Shown here: positions 36,001 through 51,000 of the stretch, one piece after another
How positions within the stretch are numbered: the first letter of the stretch is position 1
How the letters are laid out: each line of letters starts with the position of its first letter
DNA from: Oscheius dolichura
Taxonomy: Eukaryota > Nematoda > Chromadorea > Rhabditida > Rhabditidae
DNA length: 64,000 bases
NCBI GenBank assembly: GCA_932521035.1
Contig: OW051497.1
Coordinates: 10,478,001-10,542,000, forward strand
Reading direction: 5' to 3'
Position numbers and translations under genes: made by a program
The notes under the pieces: generated by a model
What the model was told of the DNA's origin: nothing
Seen by the model: the letters and a program-made list of their open reading frames with translations, nothing else
The model's database searches: none

Positions 36001-39000
36001 TCCTGTTTGATTTGAGCGTGGGATCTCGGACTGTGACTCTTCCTGATTCATTTGCCAGCTGCATTTTGCAATATCTTGCCTAGTTAGCCGGCCGAAAGTG
36101 TCACCCACTCTCCCTTTATATCCTATGCATGTCCAGCGGAAAACGTGGTGTCTTACAAATTCTTTCCGTGGGAGTTGTCTTCTTCTCGTTATTTGTTCTT
36201 TCTTTCTCTGCGAAAACTTTTAAATTTTCTAGCAGATGTGGATAGATATTAATAGTAGTACATTATAATATACTTATATGAGACTATTAAATATGGATTA
36301 CGATTTTCTTCAAGATCTCACAGAGGATCATCAATATATAATGAAGGTAGTGAGCAAAACACATACATACTACTGGAACCTTAATCTGAACTTTTCAGGG
36401 TGACATTGTATGTCTCTCCTGTGTGGCGTCACATAATCGAGATGGTGTCCTCGGCTCCGAGCGTGTCTGTCTCTGCACAGAGGGATTTGGAAACAGAATG
36501 TGTACACTGGAAAATGTTTCCGATAAGGTCAGTCCTTTTTGCCTTTTTTTCATAAAAGGTTTGCTTCCGGCGGTTGGATTCGGCTCCAGGTCTATAAATA
36601 AGTGATGTTATGCCTAAAGGGCACACAACACCTACGTAATGATCTTCCGAAAACCGAAATATTTCTCTTATATTCTGAGAAAATTGCAGGATGTGCCACC
36701 GGACATTGCCATGTGCATGCTGTACATCGACAATGCCCTGTCCATGAGAGCGTTACAAGAGATGATGTCGGCGGACAACGAACACGTAAGCATCATCCTC
36801 TTTTCCATTTTACAGTTGTTTGTCAGACATCAGCTAGCGGTGCTGGAGGTCACAAAACTCTTCTGTACGGCCACGCTGTCCAGTTGAAACATGTCATGAG
36901 CGAAATGTACCTGGCCTGCCTCTCTTCATGTTCATCGAACGACAAACTAGCTTTCGACGTGGGAGTACAAGAGACAAATGCTGGTTAGCCTAATAAAGTT
37001 TAGTCTTTTTAACCTTTGTATTGTCCAGGAGAAGCCTGCTGGTGGACGATTCACCCAGCTTCCAAGCAGAGATCAGAAGGAGAGAAAGTACGCGTAGGAG
37101 ACGATGTTATCCTTGTCAGTGTCGCTACAGAGCGTTATCTCGTAAGTGTTCTGTAAATATTTTTATCCGGTTGCCCTTCTTTCAGCATATGGCCTTCAAC
37201 AAAGGGTATATGGTTATTGCTTCCTTCCACCAGACATTATGGAACATTCAATCCGTTAGTTCCGGAAGCATGAGGACTAGAAATATGGGTATACCCGCCT
37301 CTAATCTTTGAATTATCTTCGTCTCAGGTTATCTCTTTGGTAATGACGTGCTCAGGTTATTCCACGGTAACGATGAGTGCCTTACAATCCCTGAAAATTG
37401 GAGTGAACATCCTCAACACAAGTAAGACAGCCTTCTTTTCATTTTTCCCGTTCGTTTTTAGCATGGTTATTTATGAAGGTGGCGCGGCCGTGAATCAAGC
37501 TCGGTCGCTGTGGAGAATAGAACTGATTCGGCTGAAATGGCATGGCGCCCTGGTCGGATGGGAACAAGTATTCAGGATAAAACATATCACAAGTGGACGG
37601 TCTGTTTCCCACTTTTCTTCTTCTCATGGTTGAATGTTCAGGTACCTCGGTGTTATTGAAAATGCAGTTCAGTTATACCACAAGGATAAGGCAGATTTCG
37701 ATCTGACTGCTTTTGTTATGTGCCAGAATAAAGTGAGTCGGCTCTTGCTTCAATTACTCCTTTTAATAGGATCCTCGAAAACAAATGCTCGATGAAAAAG
37801 AAGAAGAAGGCATGGGAACAGCGACCATCCGTTACGGAGAGACGAATGCATTCATCCAGCACGTGAAAACACAGCACTGGCTATCCTACCAGACATCTGA
37901 AGTCACGAAGAAAGGATTGGGAAAAGTGGAAGAGAAGAAGGCTGTGGCTATGAAAGATGGTCACATGGATGATTGTTATACCTTTTTCATGGCGTTGGAA
38001 GAAGAAAGTAAATCCGCCAGAGTTATTAGGAAGTGTAGTTCTGTGCTCAATAGGTTTTTAAAGTGAGTCCTGATCTTGTTCTTCCCCATTTCATTTTCAG
38101 GGGTATCGAAGCCTTACAGACGGAAGGTAACCAGTCTCTGGACTGGACCCGGGTAGATTTGAACGAGGTATTAAAACTTATGGAAGACTTGATTGAATAT
38201 TTTGCTCAACCAAAAGAAGAAGATGGTAGGGGGTTTAAAAGAGTTTCTTCATTTTTGGTATAGATTTTGAAGAAAAGCAGAACAGATTCCGTGCCTTGAG
38301 ATCCAGACAGGATCTTTTCCAAGAAGAAGGCGTTCTCAATATGATCTTGGATACAATCGATAAATTTTCACAAATGGAAGCTCTTCCCGATTTTGCCGGC
38401 TTGATAGGCGAACAAACCCATGTAATGTGGGAAGAGATCGCCACCTATCTCTACCTCTTGGTGGCCGCAATGATCAAGGGGAACCACTACAATTGTGCTC
38501 AATTTGCTTCTGAGGTACCTCTTCAAACCTATTCTTTCTAGTAGTTTTTCAGGCTCGGCTGGATTGGCTCTTCGGCCGTTTGAGTAACCCCCAGTCAGCT
38601 GAAGGAATCCTCGATGTCCTGTACTGTGTCTTGACAGAATCTCCCGAAGCTTTGAACATGATCAACGAAGGCCACATCAGTTCCGTTATCTCGCTCTTGG
38701 AAAAAGTCGGCCGTGATTCAAAAGTCCTCGACGTGCTTTCATCCCTGTGTGAAGGAAACGGGATGGCCGTAAGAAGTTCTCAGAATCTGATTACTCAGTA
38801 CCTACTTCCGGGAAAGGATCTGCTCCTGCAGACAACAATGAGAGACCATGTCAGCAGGTAATTAGACTGATGGACGGCTTTAATTAGCACGAGCTATTCT
38901 AGTATGATGCCGAATGTCATGGTGGGCGTTGTTGAAGGTTCCTCATTATTCAAGAGGTGGTATTTCGAGGCAGAAGTTGAACACATTGAAAAAATGACGA

Positions 39001-42000
39001 AAGAAATCCCATATTTGAGGATTGGATGGGCGAACAGTGTCGGATTCAAACCGTTTTCCGGCTCGGGAGACAAGTAAGTATCAATGGAGAGAATTGAATA
39101 AACTGGTTTCACAGATGGGGATGCAACGGAGTCGGAGACGACTTCTATTCCTATGGATTTGATGGGAAGTATATGTTCTTCGCCGGGGTTCCAAGACCGT
39201 GTGGGGCAAAGAGATTCCAAAAAGGAGATGTCATCGGATGTGCCTTGGACCTGACTGTTCCTGAAATCAAGTATGTTTCAACCTTTTCCACTCGTGACGT
39301 TTTCTTTCTATAGATTCACCCTAAATGGAAGAGAAGTCGGTGGAGGCTACCATCATTTCAATCTGGATGGCTACTTCTTCCCTGTGATGTCCCTCAGCGC
39401 CAAGATCAGTTGTCGCTTCATATTCGGAGGAGACCAAGGAAGGTTACGCTTCGGCCCACCTTCAGGCTTTTCTGCCGTAGTTGAAGCAGTTCAAGGAGAG
39501 CTTCAAATTAACGACTGCCTGTCCTTTGGAGACCTCCCCAAGAGCATTTATTGTGGACCACAAACAATCTTCTCGTCCATCGAGTCCTTCGTCCCTACTC
39601 CAGTTGACATTTCCGGAGTGGTGCTGCACAACAAAGCTATGGAAATCCACCAGCGGTTTGCGGAGAATCTCCACGAATTGTGGGCCATGAGGAAAATCGA
39701 ACTGGGCTGGAAATATGGAGAAGCAAGATCAGAGACACAAAGAACGCATCCATGTTTAACATCATTTGACAAATTGCCACAGACAGAAAAGAGCTACAAC
39801 ATCAATCTGGCCTTGGACACGATGAAGACGGTAGAAGCCTTGGGATACCATCTGATTGTTGACGACCCTCCATGTCGTCTCCGTCCAGTTCGGTTAGCCG
39901 CCAACTTCCAGCAACCAAATGGCTACAAGCCTCAACCACTGGACACCCACGAAATCACCCTTCCCGAAAATCTACGCCTTCTGATTGACGCCCTGGCAAA
40001 GAATACTCATAATGTCTGGGCGAAAGAGAAGATCAAGAGAGGATGGACGTTTGGATTGAGCGAATATGTTGACACCACACAGAAGAGGTCCCCGCATCTC
40101 GTGCCTTACGAGAAGGTTGATAACAGGATCAAAGACGCTAACAAGGAGGCAGCTGCTGAAAATATCCGAGCTCTTCAACTGTTCGGCCTCTACATAGAAT
40201 GCCCAGCTCATGAACACGATGAAATGGCCGAGAAAGAACTCCGAGCCAGGAGAGACGTCTGCCGAACATACAGAGCTGAAGCAACCTACGCTGTTAATCA
40301 GGGAAAGTGGTACTTCGAGTTCGAGATTCTCACAGCTGGATTCATGAAAATCGGTTGGATGGATGTGTCCTCGACACCGGAGATCCAGCTAGGACAAGAT
40401 GACAGAAGCTATGCTTTTGATGGCTACCTTGGAAGAAAGTGGCATCAAGGACCAGAGACATATGGAAAAGAATGGAAAGTTGGAGATATCGTCGGATGCT
40501 TCCTGGATCTCAATGACAGAACTATCAGTTTCTCTCTAAATGGAGAGCTCCTCCTGGACCCATCTGGTTCCGAAATGGCTTTCGACAATGTCGTATCCGG
40601 AGAAGGTCTTGTTCCCGCTATGACTCTTGGAAGTGGACAAAGAGGGCGTCTAAACTTCGGTCAACAGAGCAACTCCCTCAAATTCTTCACAACCTGCGGT
40701 CTACAAGAAGGATACGAACCCTTCTGTGTCAACATGTACCGCACCATGCCAATGTGGTTTGCCAAATCCCTGGCAAGATTTGAAGATATCGGACCGGGGT
40801 CGTCTCTAGAAGTATCAAGGATCCCTGCAACTGGAAACAGTCCACCCTGTCTCAAAGTAACACAAAAGGCTTCACAGGCAGAGGGAGGACCATCTGAGAA
40901 GACGCACATGGAATACCTTCGGCTGTCTCTTCCCGTAAAATGCAACGAATCATTCTTGAAGAACAAGGACAAGCAAGCTATTCGAGATCAACTTACGGCT
41001 TACAAACCAAGAAGTCTGTCTGTCATATCTGCAGCGAATCAGATCAGAGCTCCTGAGATTCCCAAAGAGTTTGTAGAACACAAAACGGAGCCGAGTAATA
41101 AGGTAAAAAGCTCAATTTTCTTAAAATGGTAGAGTTTTAGAAAGGTTTCTTGAGAACAAAACTAGGCTCTAAAGATGAATCGGACGATGAAAAATCGAGC
41201 AGATCAAATAGATCGAAACAGACTTCATTCGATGGAGAACACGACGCAGAGCACCCGGCCATCAGGTATCTATTAATCCACTTGGCGTCTCACGGCTTCT
41301 TCTTAATAACATTTTTGAGGATGTGTATTCAATTCACTGCCCGCAAACCACCCTAGCCTATCTATCCCTTTGGTTGTGTAACCTCTTGTTACTTTTTCCT
41401 AACGGAGTGCCAACTCTAACGTTCACCTCTCTCAGCCAACGACGTCGCATGCTTACCCTGATGAACTTCGGCATGAACTCATTCGACGAGGGTATCCTGG
41501 CCTGGTTACGACTGGATGGTGATCAGCACAATACATGGATTTCATCTGTCAGGTCCCCAAGCATGTTGTGTCGTGAGTGGATAGAGATATACAATTTTGG
41601 GAAAAAAGAAAAGAGTCAAAACCATATCTTGTGATGTGCTAAATTTCTGCATGCTTATAAATGGCTGTAAACATTCAACGCTTTTTAGGGAAACTATGAA
41701 TGATATGTCGCACGAGGATAGGATGACTACTGAACAGCATTTGCAAGAACTCGCCGAGAGAGATAAACCCCCGAAGAAGACGGGCTTCCTCAGTCGCATC
41801 AGGGAATCTTCCCAAACCCGAAAGGAGTTAACCCTCTCCCATTTTTCTTTCTAACTTCTTCTTCTAGAAGACAACGTGAAAAAGAAGCACGAAACAAGAA
41901 AAATAACTCCAGGTCTTTCGACGCGAGTCCAGGAGACCATAATGAGGTCAGTCGCATTGGACAGAAGGATGTTCTCGGTACTGAATCTTACTAATAAAAT

Positions 42001-45000
42001 TTAAATGTCCTTTAGCTACTGGAGATATGCCCCAAACTGGACCAGGAAGGCAACTAACAGTTCGCAGAACCAGTCAAAAGAAGAAGGGTGGGAAGAAGAA
42101 GGATGCAAATGTTACTGTAGTCGAGCAAGTGGCTTCGGCTACAGAAGCGGCTGAAATAAAAGAGATGCCAGATGCTCCAGCCTTGATTGCCCTGAAAGAG
42201 AAGGTACCGCCCATAAACTATAAAATAATTAAGAGAGCCTTTAGGTTGATGAATACTATTACGGTATTCGAATCTTCCCTGGGCAGGATCCCCAGAATGT
42301 CTGGGTCGGCTGGGTTACTCCACAGTACCACTTCTATCGTCAACAATTTGATGAACAGCTTGGTGTAAGGAAATGTCGATTTGGAAACGCTCGTGATCAT
42401 GAAGTGGACAGGTAGGTTCAGCAGCTATTCTCCTATTGTACTTGCCAAATTTTAGCGTTTTCGACCCCGACATTTGGTAAATAATTGCGTTTGATTTGAG
42501 GTTGAGAACTAGGAAATTTAGTTTTTGACGAGGCGCTAACCTTTTATTTTTCGCTTTTTTAAAGTTTTTAGTTACATAGTCTAATTCTTTCTTTTCAGTG
42601 TGGAAAATAGAAATTGTTTCATGATGAATGCCCAGGAACTTCTAGCTCGTGTTCCCGACGCTACCAATACAAAAGTAGGGCTATCTAGTTGTTTTTCTAT
42701 GTTAATTAATAGGTTTCTGGAACTCTCATCGGCTGCATCATTGACATCTCGGTTGGAGAGCTCTCATTCCAAGCTGCTGGCCAGGACACAGGAGTCAAAT
42801 TCAAGCTGGAACCAGGGGCGATGCTCTTTCCTGCGGCCTTCGTAACTCCGACAGCTAGCGAAGTCCTTCAGTTTGAACTGGGGCGTGTTAAGTTCACCTT
42901 CCCTCTATCTGGGGCAATGTTCAAGTCTTGCTTCAAATCAGTGATCCCATTCTGTCCTCCCCGCTTGGTGGTAGAGACTCTCCAGCCCGTCTACTGGGCA
43001 AGGGTGCCTAATGAGACACTAAGAACAACAGCATTGAAACTCAGCGATATAAGAGGTAGAACTGTATCACAATTGCAATAGTGAATATTTTTAGGCTGGT
43101 CCGTTCTTTGTAATGATCCAGTACGGATAATGATAGTCTACATCCCTGAAAAGGATCAGTCTTTTGACGTATTGGAGATGATAGAGAACAACGAAACCCT
43201 GGACTTCCATAGACAGACACTGAATCTATACTGTAAATTGGCTAGCCATGGTAATCAGAAAGTGGCCCATATTCTTTGCCGACATGTAGACGAAGATCAG
43301 ATAATGTATGCCATCAAGAATCATTGTAAGCTATTCTCAAATATTCTTCGATTTTAACGGTTGCAGGGTTGTCTGGTCCTCTTCGTCAAGGATTCCATGA
43401 CCTTCTCATTGCTTTGCACTTGAATTGTCATCAGAATGCCAGGCAGAGTATGGCGAATGAGTACGTTATCCCGCTTGTTCCTGCACTAGAGGCTAAGAAC
43501 GTCTTTGATCCAGACCTGGAGAACAGATTTCCGCAGGTAAAGAAAACATGTGTTCAGAACGGAAAATTTTAGATTATGGGAGAAAGCCTATCGATGCTGT
43601 CGAATATGTCTTCAGAACCAGTAAAGTCCCACTTCACGCGAGACGAGGAGATGAAACTCCTTCCGCCCCATTTCAACTTCAATGCCTTGAAGAACCATGT
43701 GATGAGTGAGCTACAATCAGCCACAGAGCATGCCGTTATGAACTGCCGTGATCTCATTGGAGGAGACAATCTCAACCACTTCGAGCCTCTTCTAAAACTC
43801 TTCGATTCTCTTCTAGTCATTGGTTTGATTGGAGATGATGAATTGGAACTTCTCCTCAAATTGGTACATCCCGCTGCGTTTGATGAGAGCTACGAAATTG
43901 GGACTACCCAGAAAGGACTGACAGAAATCACCCTAGCTGAAGGAGTCAAGATCCAGTTCGTCAGCATTCTGGACCACATTTGTGACATCCAACTCCGTCA
44001 CCGAGTGGAATCGCTCGTTGGCTACACCGAAGGGTTTGTTGGAGAGCTACAACAGGACCAATGCCGAAGATATATGGACATCAAACAAACAGATATGCCA
44101 CCCGCGGAAGCTGCAAAGAAGACGAAAGAATTCCGTTGTCCACCCAAAGAACAGATGTACCGTCTCCTACAGTGTAAGCAGAAGGAGGAGAAAGAAGATC
44201 TTCTGGAAGATGAAGTGGAAAGTGATCAATGCCCCATGGCTGATCATCTGCAACAGAATCTCAGAGACTTCTGCGAGCTTCTGGTTCAAAGAATTGGAAA
44301 CAAAGGAACGACGGAAGAGGAATTAGAACAACTTGCACTGATCGAAACAGATGATGGAAGCTGGGTAGACACGGTCGCCCGACTCCTGGTGAAAGTGCCA
44401 CCTCCACTACCATCGGAAGAATATGCCGTACAAAAGAAAGGAACCGAATGCTTCAGATCGATGATTGTGTTCACACTTCGAGAGTGGTCCCAGTCGGATT
44501 TCATTGAAAGCCAAGACCTGATCAGGAAGATGTTCCACCTATTGCTAAGACAGTACTCCGGAGTGAGAGAACTTCGAGATGCCATGGAGAAGACCTACGT
44601 CCTACACGAAAGGAATGTGCTCGACGTTCAAGATTTTATCATCTACCTCACTCAAATCAGGGAACTTCTCACCGTCCAGTTCGAACATGTCGAAGAAGCA
44701 ATCCTGAAGAGAGGCCTCTGGAAGCTGATGAACAACAGGATCTTCTTCCAGCACCCAGACCTCATGAGGCTTCTCTCTGTTCACGAAAACGTCATGTCCA
44801 TTATGATGAACATCCTAACAGCTCAACAAGGAACAGTCGAACACGAAGGAGACGAAGTCAAGGAGAAAGCTCCCCTGAAAGACGCTTCCGAAATGGTTGT
44901 TGCTTGCTCAAGATTCTTGTGCTACTTCTGTAGAACATCACGTCAAAATCAGAAGGCAATGTTTGAACATCTTGGTTTCCTCTTGGAACACGCTACAATG

Positions 45001-48000
45001 CTTTTGGCTCGTCCCAGTCTTCGAGGATCTGTACCACTCGATGTGGCTTACTCATCCTTTATGGATAACAACGAACTGGCACTGGCTTTAAAAGAAGAAG
45101 AACTGGATAAAGTCGCTGTGTATCTTTCCCGCTGTGGACTTCAGCCCAACTCTGAACTGATCTCAAAGGGATATCCTGATATTGGCTGGGATCCAACTGA
45201 AGGAGAACGCTATATTGATTTCCTGCGTTTCTGCGTCTGGATCAATGGAGAGAACGTCGAAGAAAACGCCAACTTGGTCATTCGACTACTGATTAGAAGA
45301 CCGGAATGTCTTGGCGTTGCTTTGAAAGGAGAAGGGCAGGGATTGTTTGCCGCGTTCAAAGAAGCCATTGCCCTATCTGAAGACATTAGAGCATTGGAGG
45401 AAGGAGACCATCCAATAAACTTACAGTCTGGACTTCTTGGGGATAATCCATCATATCCATCAAAAGAAGCAGAAGGAGAAGATTATATTGATCTCGGTGC
45501 TGCTACCCTCGATTTCTATTCGTCCCTCGTTGACCTGTTGGCTAAATGTGCTCCAGATCCAATGGCCATCCAGGTGCAAACTTTAAACGTATTTGAATTA
45601 CTATTTTTTGTAGGCAGGAAAAGGCGACTCTCTTCGTGCTAGAGCTATCCTTCGTTCTCTTATTTCACTAGACGATCTTGGACAAATCCTCAGTTTGAGA
45701 TTCACTATCCCTAATCTAGCCCTCCCGACAACCGATGGTGAGTTCCTCTCCTTTGGGGTGCCATTAATCCTTTTCTGTTCTGTCTGGGTGTTTTCCATCT
45801 TAGAATTATAAGTGTTAACCCAATGTCTAGTTCGTCGACGTTCCTTTGCCAGCAGCCATCAACATGCCGTTGCACCATCTCACTCTTTCGCTGCTGCTGT
45901 ATCAGAAATGGCTACCACTTCACGCAAAAAACGCTTAGCCAAAGTGCCAGAAGACGAAAACAGTGAATACGAATCCGTTACTACATCCACTTCGGAGGTG
46001 AATCAAGAACAGCCTCCACCGAAAGATGTCACCCCTCCACATGTGATTCAACGTACCGTAACACTACGAAGACCCTTATTCTGTAAGTGTGCCGTGCTTC
46101 TAACTGTCCTGTGCTTCTAATGCTGTCACTTTTAATTTTTCCTTTCTTACCTGATCAGATCATTTAGACACTGGGCCTCTTCCTGGCCTTCTCCCTAACC
46201 ATAAAGGATCCGTTCTGCTTTTCTTGGACAGAGTATATGGAATCGATCAGCAGGACATGCTTTTCCATTTCTTGGAGCAGAGTTTTCTACCCGACTTGAG
46301 GGCTGCAACAATGATGGACTCGGTAAGACCAGTATAATTTCTATAAATTAAAATTTTCAGCCAAGAGCGTTGGAATCAGATACAGCCTTAGCGCTGAACA
46401 GATATCTCTGTAATGCAGTCCTTCCTCTACTGACAAATCATTCGCACTACTTTGCCGATGCTGAGCATCATGGTGCTCTGCTGGATGCTACTGTTCATAC
46501 TGTAAGAGAACCTCATCTTTTAGGCTTACCTTTATTTCCAGGTGTACCGAATGAACAGGTTGAAATCTCTCACAAAGAACCAGCGTGAAGCCGTTTCGGA
46601 CTTCCTCGTCGCCATCACTAGGGAATTGCCTCCAGCAATGATGATTAAACTACTGAAGAAAGTCATCGTTGACATCCAGCAAATGTCGGATATGAATGTC
46701 CTTGTTCCCCTAAGAGTAAGCAGTCCAATCAACTTTCTTAATTATTGAATTCAGCTCATGACCCTCCATTACGAACGGGTTGGAAAGTATTACGGAGCAG
46801 GCAATCAGTATGGAGTTGCTTCCGAGAAGGAGAAAAGATTGTCGATGTTACTTTTCTACGCTCTCTTTGATTCGCTGGGTAGCAGACCCTATGATCCAGA
46901 ATTGTTCGGGAAGGCTCTACCTTGTTTGACAGCTATCGGCTCGGCTATTTCTCCGGACTATACTTTAACAACAGTCGCCGATGACGTCCTAAATACGAAG
47001 GAGCAACAGGAAGAAGGTGTTTGGATACCAAGAACTACTGACATCTCGAGTGTTACGCTTTCTCCTGATCTAAACAGAATGACCGAGGCGTTTGCAGAAC
47101 ATTTCCATGACTCTTGGGCTTCCCGAAAGGTATGCATACGTTTTCTTTATGTTGATTTTATTATTTTTTTTTTAGCTTGACAAAGGGTGGATTCAAGGTG
47201 AACCATATTCTCGAGCTACTATGACTCATCCTCGTTTAAAGCCATTTAGTGCACTTCGAGATTATGTAAGTACATTAATATAATTAGAATAGAAAAGAAA
47301 TAGTTAGAAAAGATTAATTCATTTCTAGGAGAAAGCCTTCTACAAGGAGAGATGCTCAGAATGTGTCAAAGGATTGAAAGCTTGGGGCTATACCGTCGAT
47401 CTCGCAGACAGAGACGCAGCTGAAAGAGCTCAAGCTGCTCACACTCCATCAGGAACAACTGTACAGAACTTTGCTCCAAAGCCAGTCGACTTGTCGAGCA
47501 TGACTCTGGAGAAAGATATGATGACCGCAGGAGAACGTATGGCTGAGCACTCTCATCTCATGTGGGCCAGGAGAGTTTATAACGAGCTCAATTCCAAAGG
47601 AGGCTTTATGCCCATCCCATTGGTTCCATGGGATCTTCTCACCGACTTCGAAAAGAGGAAAGACCGATTCCGTGCTATGGAGATCATCAAATTCCTGCAA
47701 TACAATGGATATAAGATCGACTGTCCAGCTGAGCATATGTCAATTGACAGAATGAAGGGTGAAGGAGAAAGAGCCTCAGTCGAAAAGAGGTTCGCCTACA
47801 ACCTTCTGGAAAAACTGATCATGTATCTGGAACAAGCCAGCTTGAAGATGAAGTCAGTAAAGCCTAGTCAAGAATTGACACGAAGGAATTCTTTCAAAAA
47901 GGAAGGGCAAGACGTCAAGTTCTTTGAGAAAGTGGTCCTACCGCTTATCTATGCTTACTTTAACGCCCATAAGAACTATTTCCTGGAAGGGTCTTCAATT

Positions 48001-51000
48001 GTCCTTACCGGCACGGCGTCAAACAAGGAGAAGGAGATGGTTGCCAACTTATTCTGCCGTCTTGCCGCTCTATTAAGAATCAAGAACAGAGCATTCGGAA
48101 GTGTGGCCAAGATTACGGTCAAATGTCTACAGGGACTGACCCAAGCTTTGGATCTGAGGTCTCTTGTCAAGTTCAACTCCGACATTGTTAGAACCTCCCT
48201 TCTTACTTTCTTCAACAATTGTGCTGATGATCTCTTCGTAGCCGTAAAAGAACTCAAGGAAAATGGACAGTACTCTCTTATTCGTGGTCAGAGTCTCAAG
48301 TCATGGATCTCGTTAGAATTTGCCAATCAGATGATTATTCCTGTGTTGACAACAATGTTCAGCCACCTGGCTAGAAATCATTTTGGAACTGACCTGCTGC
48401 TGGACGACATTCAAGCGGCTTGTTACAAGACCCTTGACTCAATGTACATGGTGACGGGATTAGCTGCTACTGCTGCTCAGAGGAAGAGTATTGGATATGA
48501 AACAGACAAGCATAGGCCAGGCTTGGGGCAGTGTCTCTCTGCCTTTGCTTCCTGTTTCCCAGTTGCCTTCCTCGAGCCGGAATTTAACAAGAACAACAAA
48601 TTCTCCGTCCTGGCTAAAACTCAAGATCAGTCGGTACAGGTGCAAGAGATGCTTCAAAACCTGTCAACCCACATTCCACATCTGGACAAGCTCTTGAAGG
48701 ATATTGAAGAAGTCGCGGCTAATAATGTCATGTACGTCGACCAGCCGAATGTCTACGATGTTGACCTGCCATTGATCTGCTCTTATCTGGCTTACTGGTT
48801 CCAACAAGGTCCAGAAGGGAAGAAGGACGAACCAAGAGGACAAATGACCAGTGTCACCGCCGACCACATCAATCGCGTCTTCTGCGCCTTGCTCAAAACG
48901 ATGAGGAACCACATCGGAGTGGAAAATGCCCCTTGGTTGTGTAGAGTCAACTTCTTTGCAGTCCAGATAATCCAAAATGTTACCTGTGATCCTGTCAAAG
49001 ACTACATGCTACCGATAGCCGAAAGGTTGAGGAGGATGAGTGAGAAAGCCTTCAAAGAAGAAGAACACATGAGGACCCATCCGGACGATGCGGATGAAGG
49101 AACAGTGGCAGAGGACAACGCCAGACTTGTTAGGGATACTTATGCCTTCTTCCCTCTTCTAATGAAATACACCGATCTTCATCGTGCTCAATGGCTCAAA
49201 CAGCCTTCTTGGGAAACTGACGGTGTTTATGAGAACGTTGCTGTAATCTTCAGGATTTGGAGTCAGAGTCAGCATTTCAAGGTATCGCTACTTTCTAAAT
49301 GTTCTAACTGAGGACTTCAGAGAGAAGAGTTGAACTACATGGCGCAGTTTGAAGAAGACGCTGCTATGGTTGGTGGAGGAGAGATGAAGACTGGCAAGGC
49401 GGCTATCGCAGAGAGGAAGAAGAAACGCCGCGAGGGACAGGTACGTCTAACTTTTAATTCCCCCACTGAAATGATCAGGATAAATTGAAAGACGAAAAGA
49501 AATTCGTAAGTTTATTGTTGTAAAGTGCTTGTAGGTCTATTATAGCATATCCAGTTACCGCATTCGTAGATATATTTTATCAAAATTCAGAAAACGTCAA
49601 GTATTTCAGGTGAAGAAGGATAAACACGCCAATAGTATTGTTATCGCCTGCTTGAAGCGTCTACTCCCTGTCGGATTGAATGTCTTCGGAGGGCGGTAAG
49701 CATTTATTTTAAAATAAATACAAAGGTGTTTAGTGAACTTGACATTGTGCAGCAGTCAAAGGATAAATTCCTTCAAAAAGAACTGGAAGAAAAGATCCGA
49801 GAATTTATCAAAGGACTATTAGACATCCCAGTCAAGGTATGCCCTTTTGAAAAGAAGACAGTATTATATTTAGACTGATCCAACTGACAAAAATGCCTGG
49901 CAGCTGTCACTGTATAAAAAGATCGGTAAAAGTCAAATGCGTGGAAAAGATGAAATGACCCAGGATGGTGTTATAGAGAAGATCTTTAACATGGGCCAGG
50001 TCTCAGCAATTCTTCACACGGTAAGTCCTTGGTCCTCTCCATTAGTTAGGGTCCTCCACTTTTGTTCAAAAGTCCTTGTGACGTCTTATTTGTCTCAGTT
50101 GAGTTAAACCAAAAAGTAGATAAGTCCTAGTCCGTGTCTTTCTGTCAGTGTTGTCTTTGTCTAGATCACTCGCATGAAGGATAAGCGCCGCCACCGTCTA
50201 GTCTTCAAGGTAAGTGTAGCACGTAACATTCGGTCCATGCAGCTAACAATTTATTAGTATGACCACCATGGCAGACGCCGGGCCGATTACTCCTCCAGCT
50301 TCTTTGACGTAAGTCTCTCCCGAGAGAATGCATCCAGCAGACACTGCCCTAATATTCCCAACTCCTTTCCCTGTGCACCTATGTATTTTTCCGTTATTAT
50401 TCGTTCAACGTGCTGTCTATGCACGAGTGCGAGTTGTTTAGACTGAACATCCACAAATGCAAGTAATGCAAGCCTGGAAGAAAGTAGTCTCCACGCAGAG
50501 GAAACGAGCCGTCGTTGCCTGCTTCCGGATGGTGCCGCTCTACGGAATACCAAGGTAGGACGCACTGCTTGCGTCCCCAACAAACTGCATGCCTCTTACT
50601 TCTTGTCTCTGCATGATTGTCATGTGACCTTCTTTGTACTTTTCTGTTCTGGGACTTGGGAAATGGGGCGGAGGTGTCAGCTTGACGGAGAACGTGAATG
50701 CAACGCGTACCATCTAGATGACGAATCGACATGAAAAAGAAGACAAATGGAAGAAGGTACTGACTCTTCAAAGGAAGAGGATGGCTATTTCCCTGATTAC
50801 TGCTAGTCACCTCTACAAAGTGGATCTGTGAGTGCATCCCATTAACACTTTCAAATATTTCATCCTGCTAACAGCTGCTCTCACCTCTTAGGCGCTAGAG
50901 TAGGCCAAAATTACCTTGTTCCCGCTTCTTTAGCTGCTCCTAGCTATCATTCAGTTCCTTAACCTGTAGCCATCAGTTTCACGCACGATATTTCCTTTCT

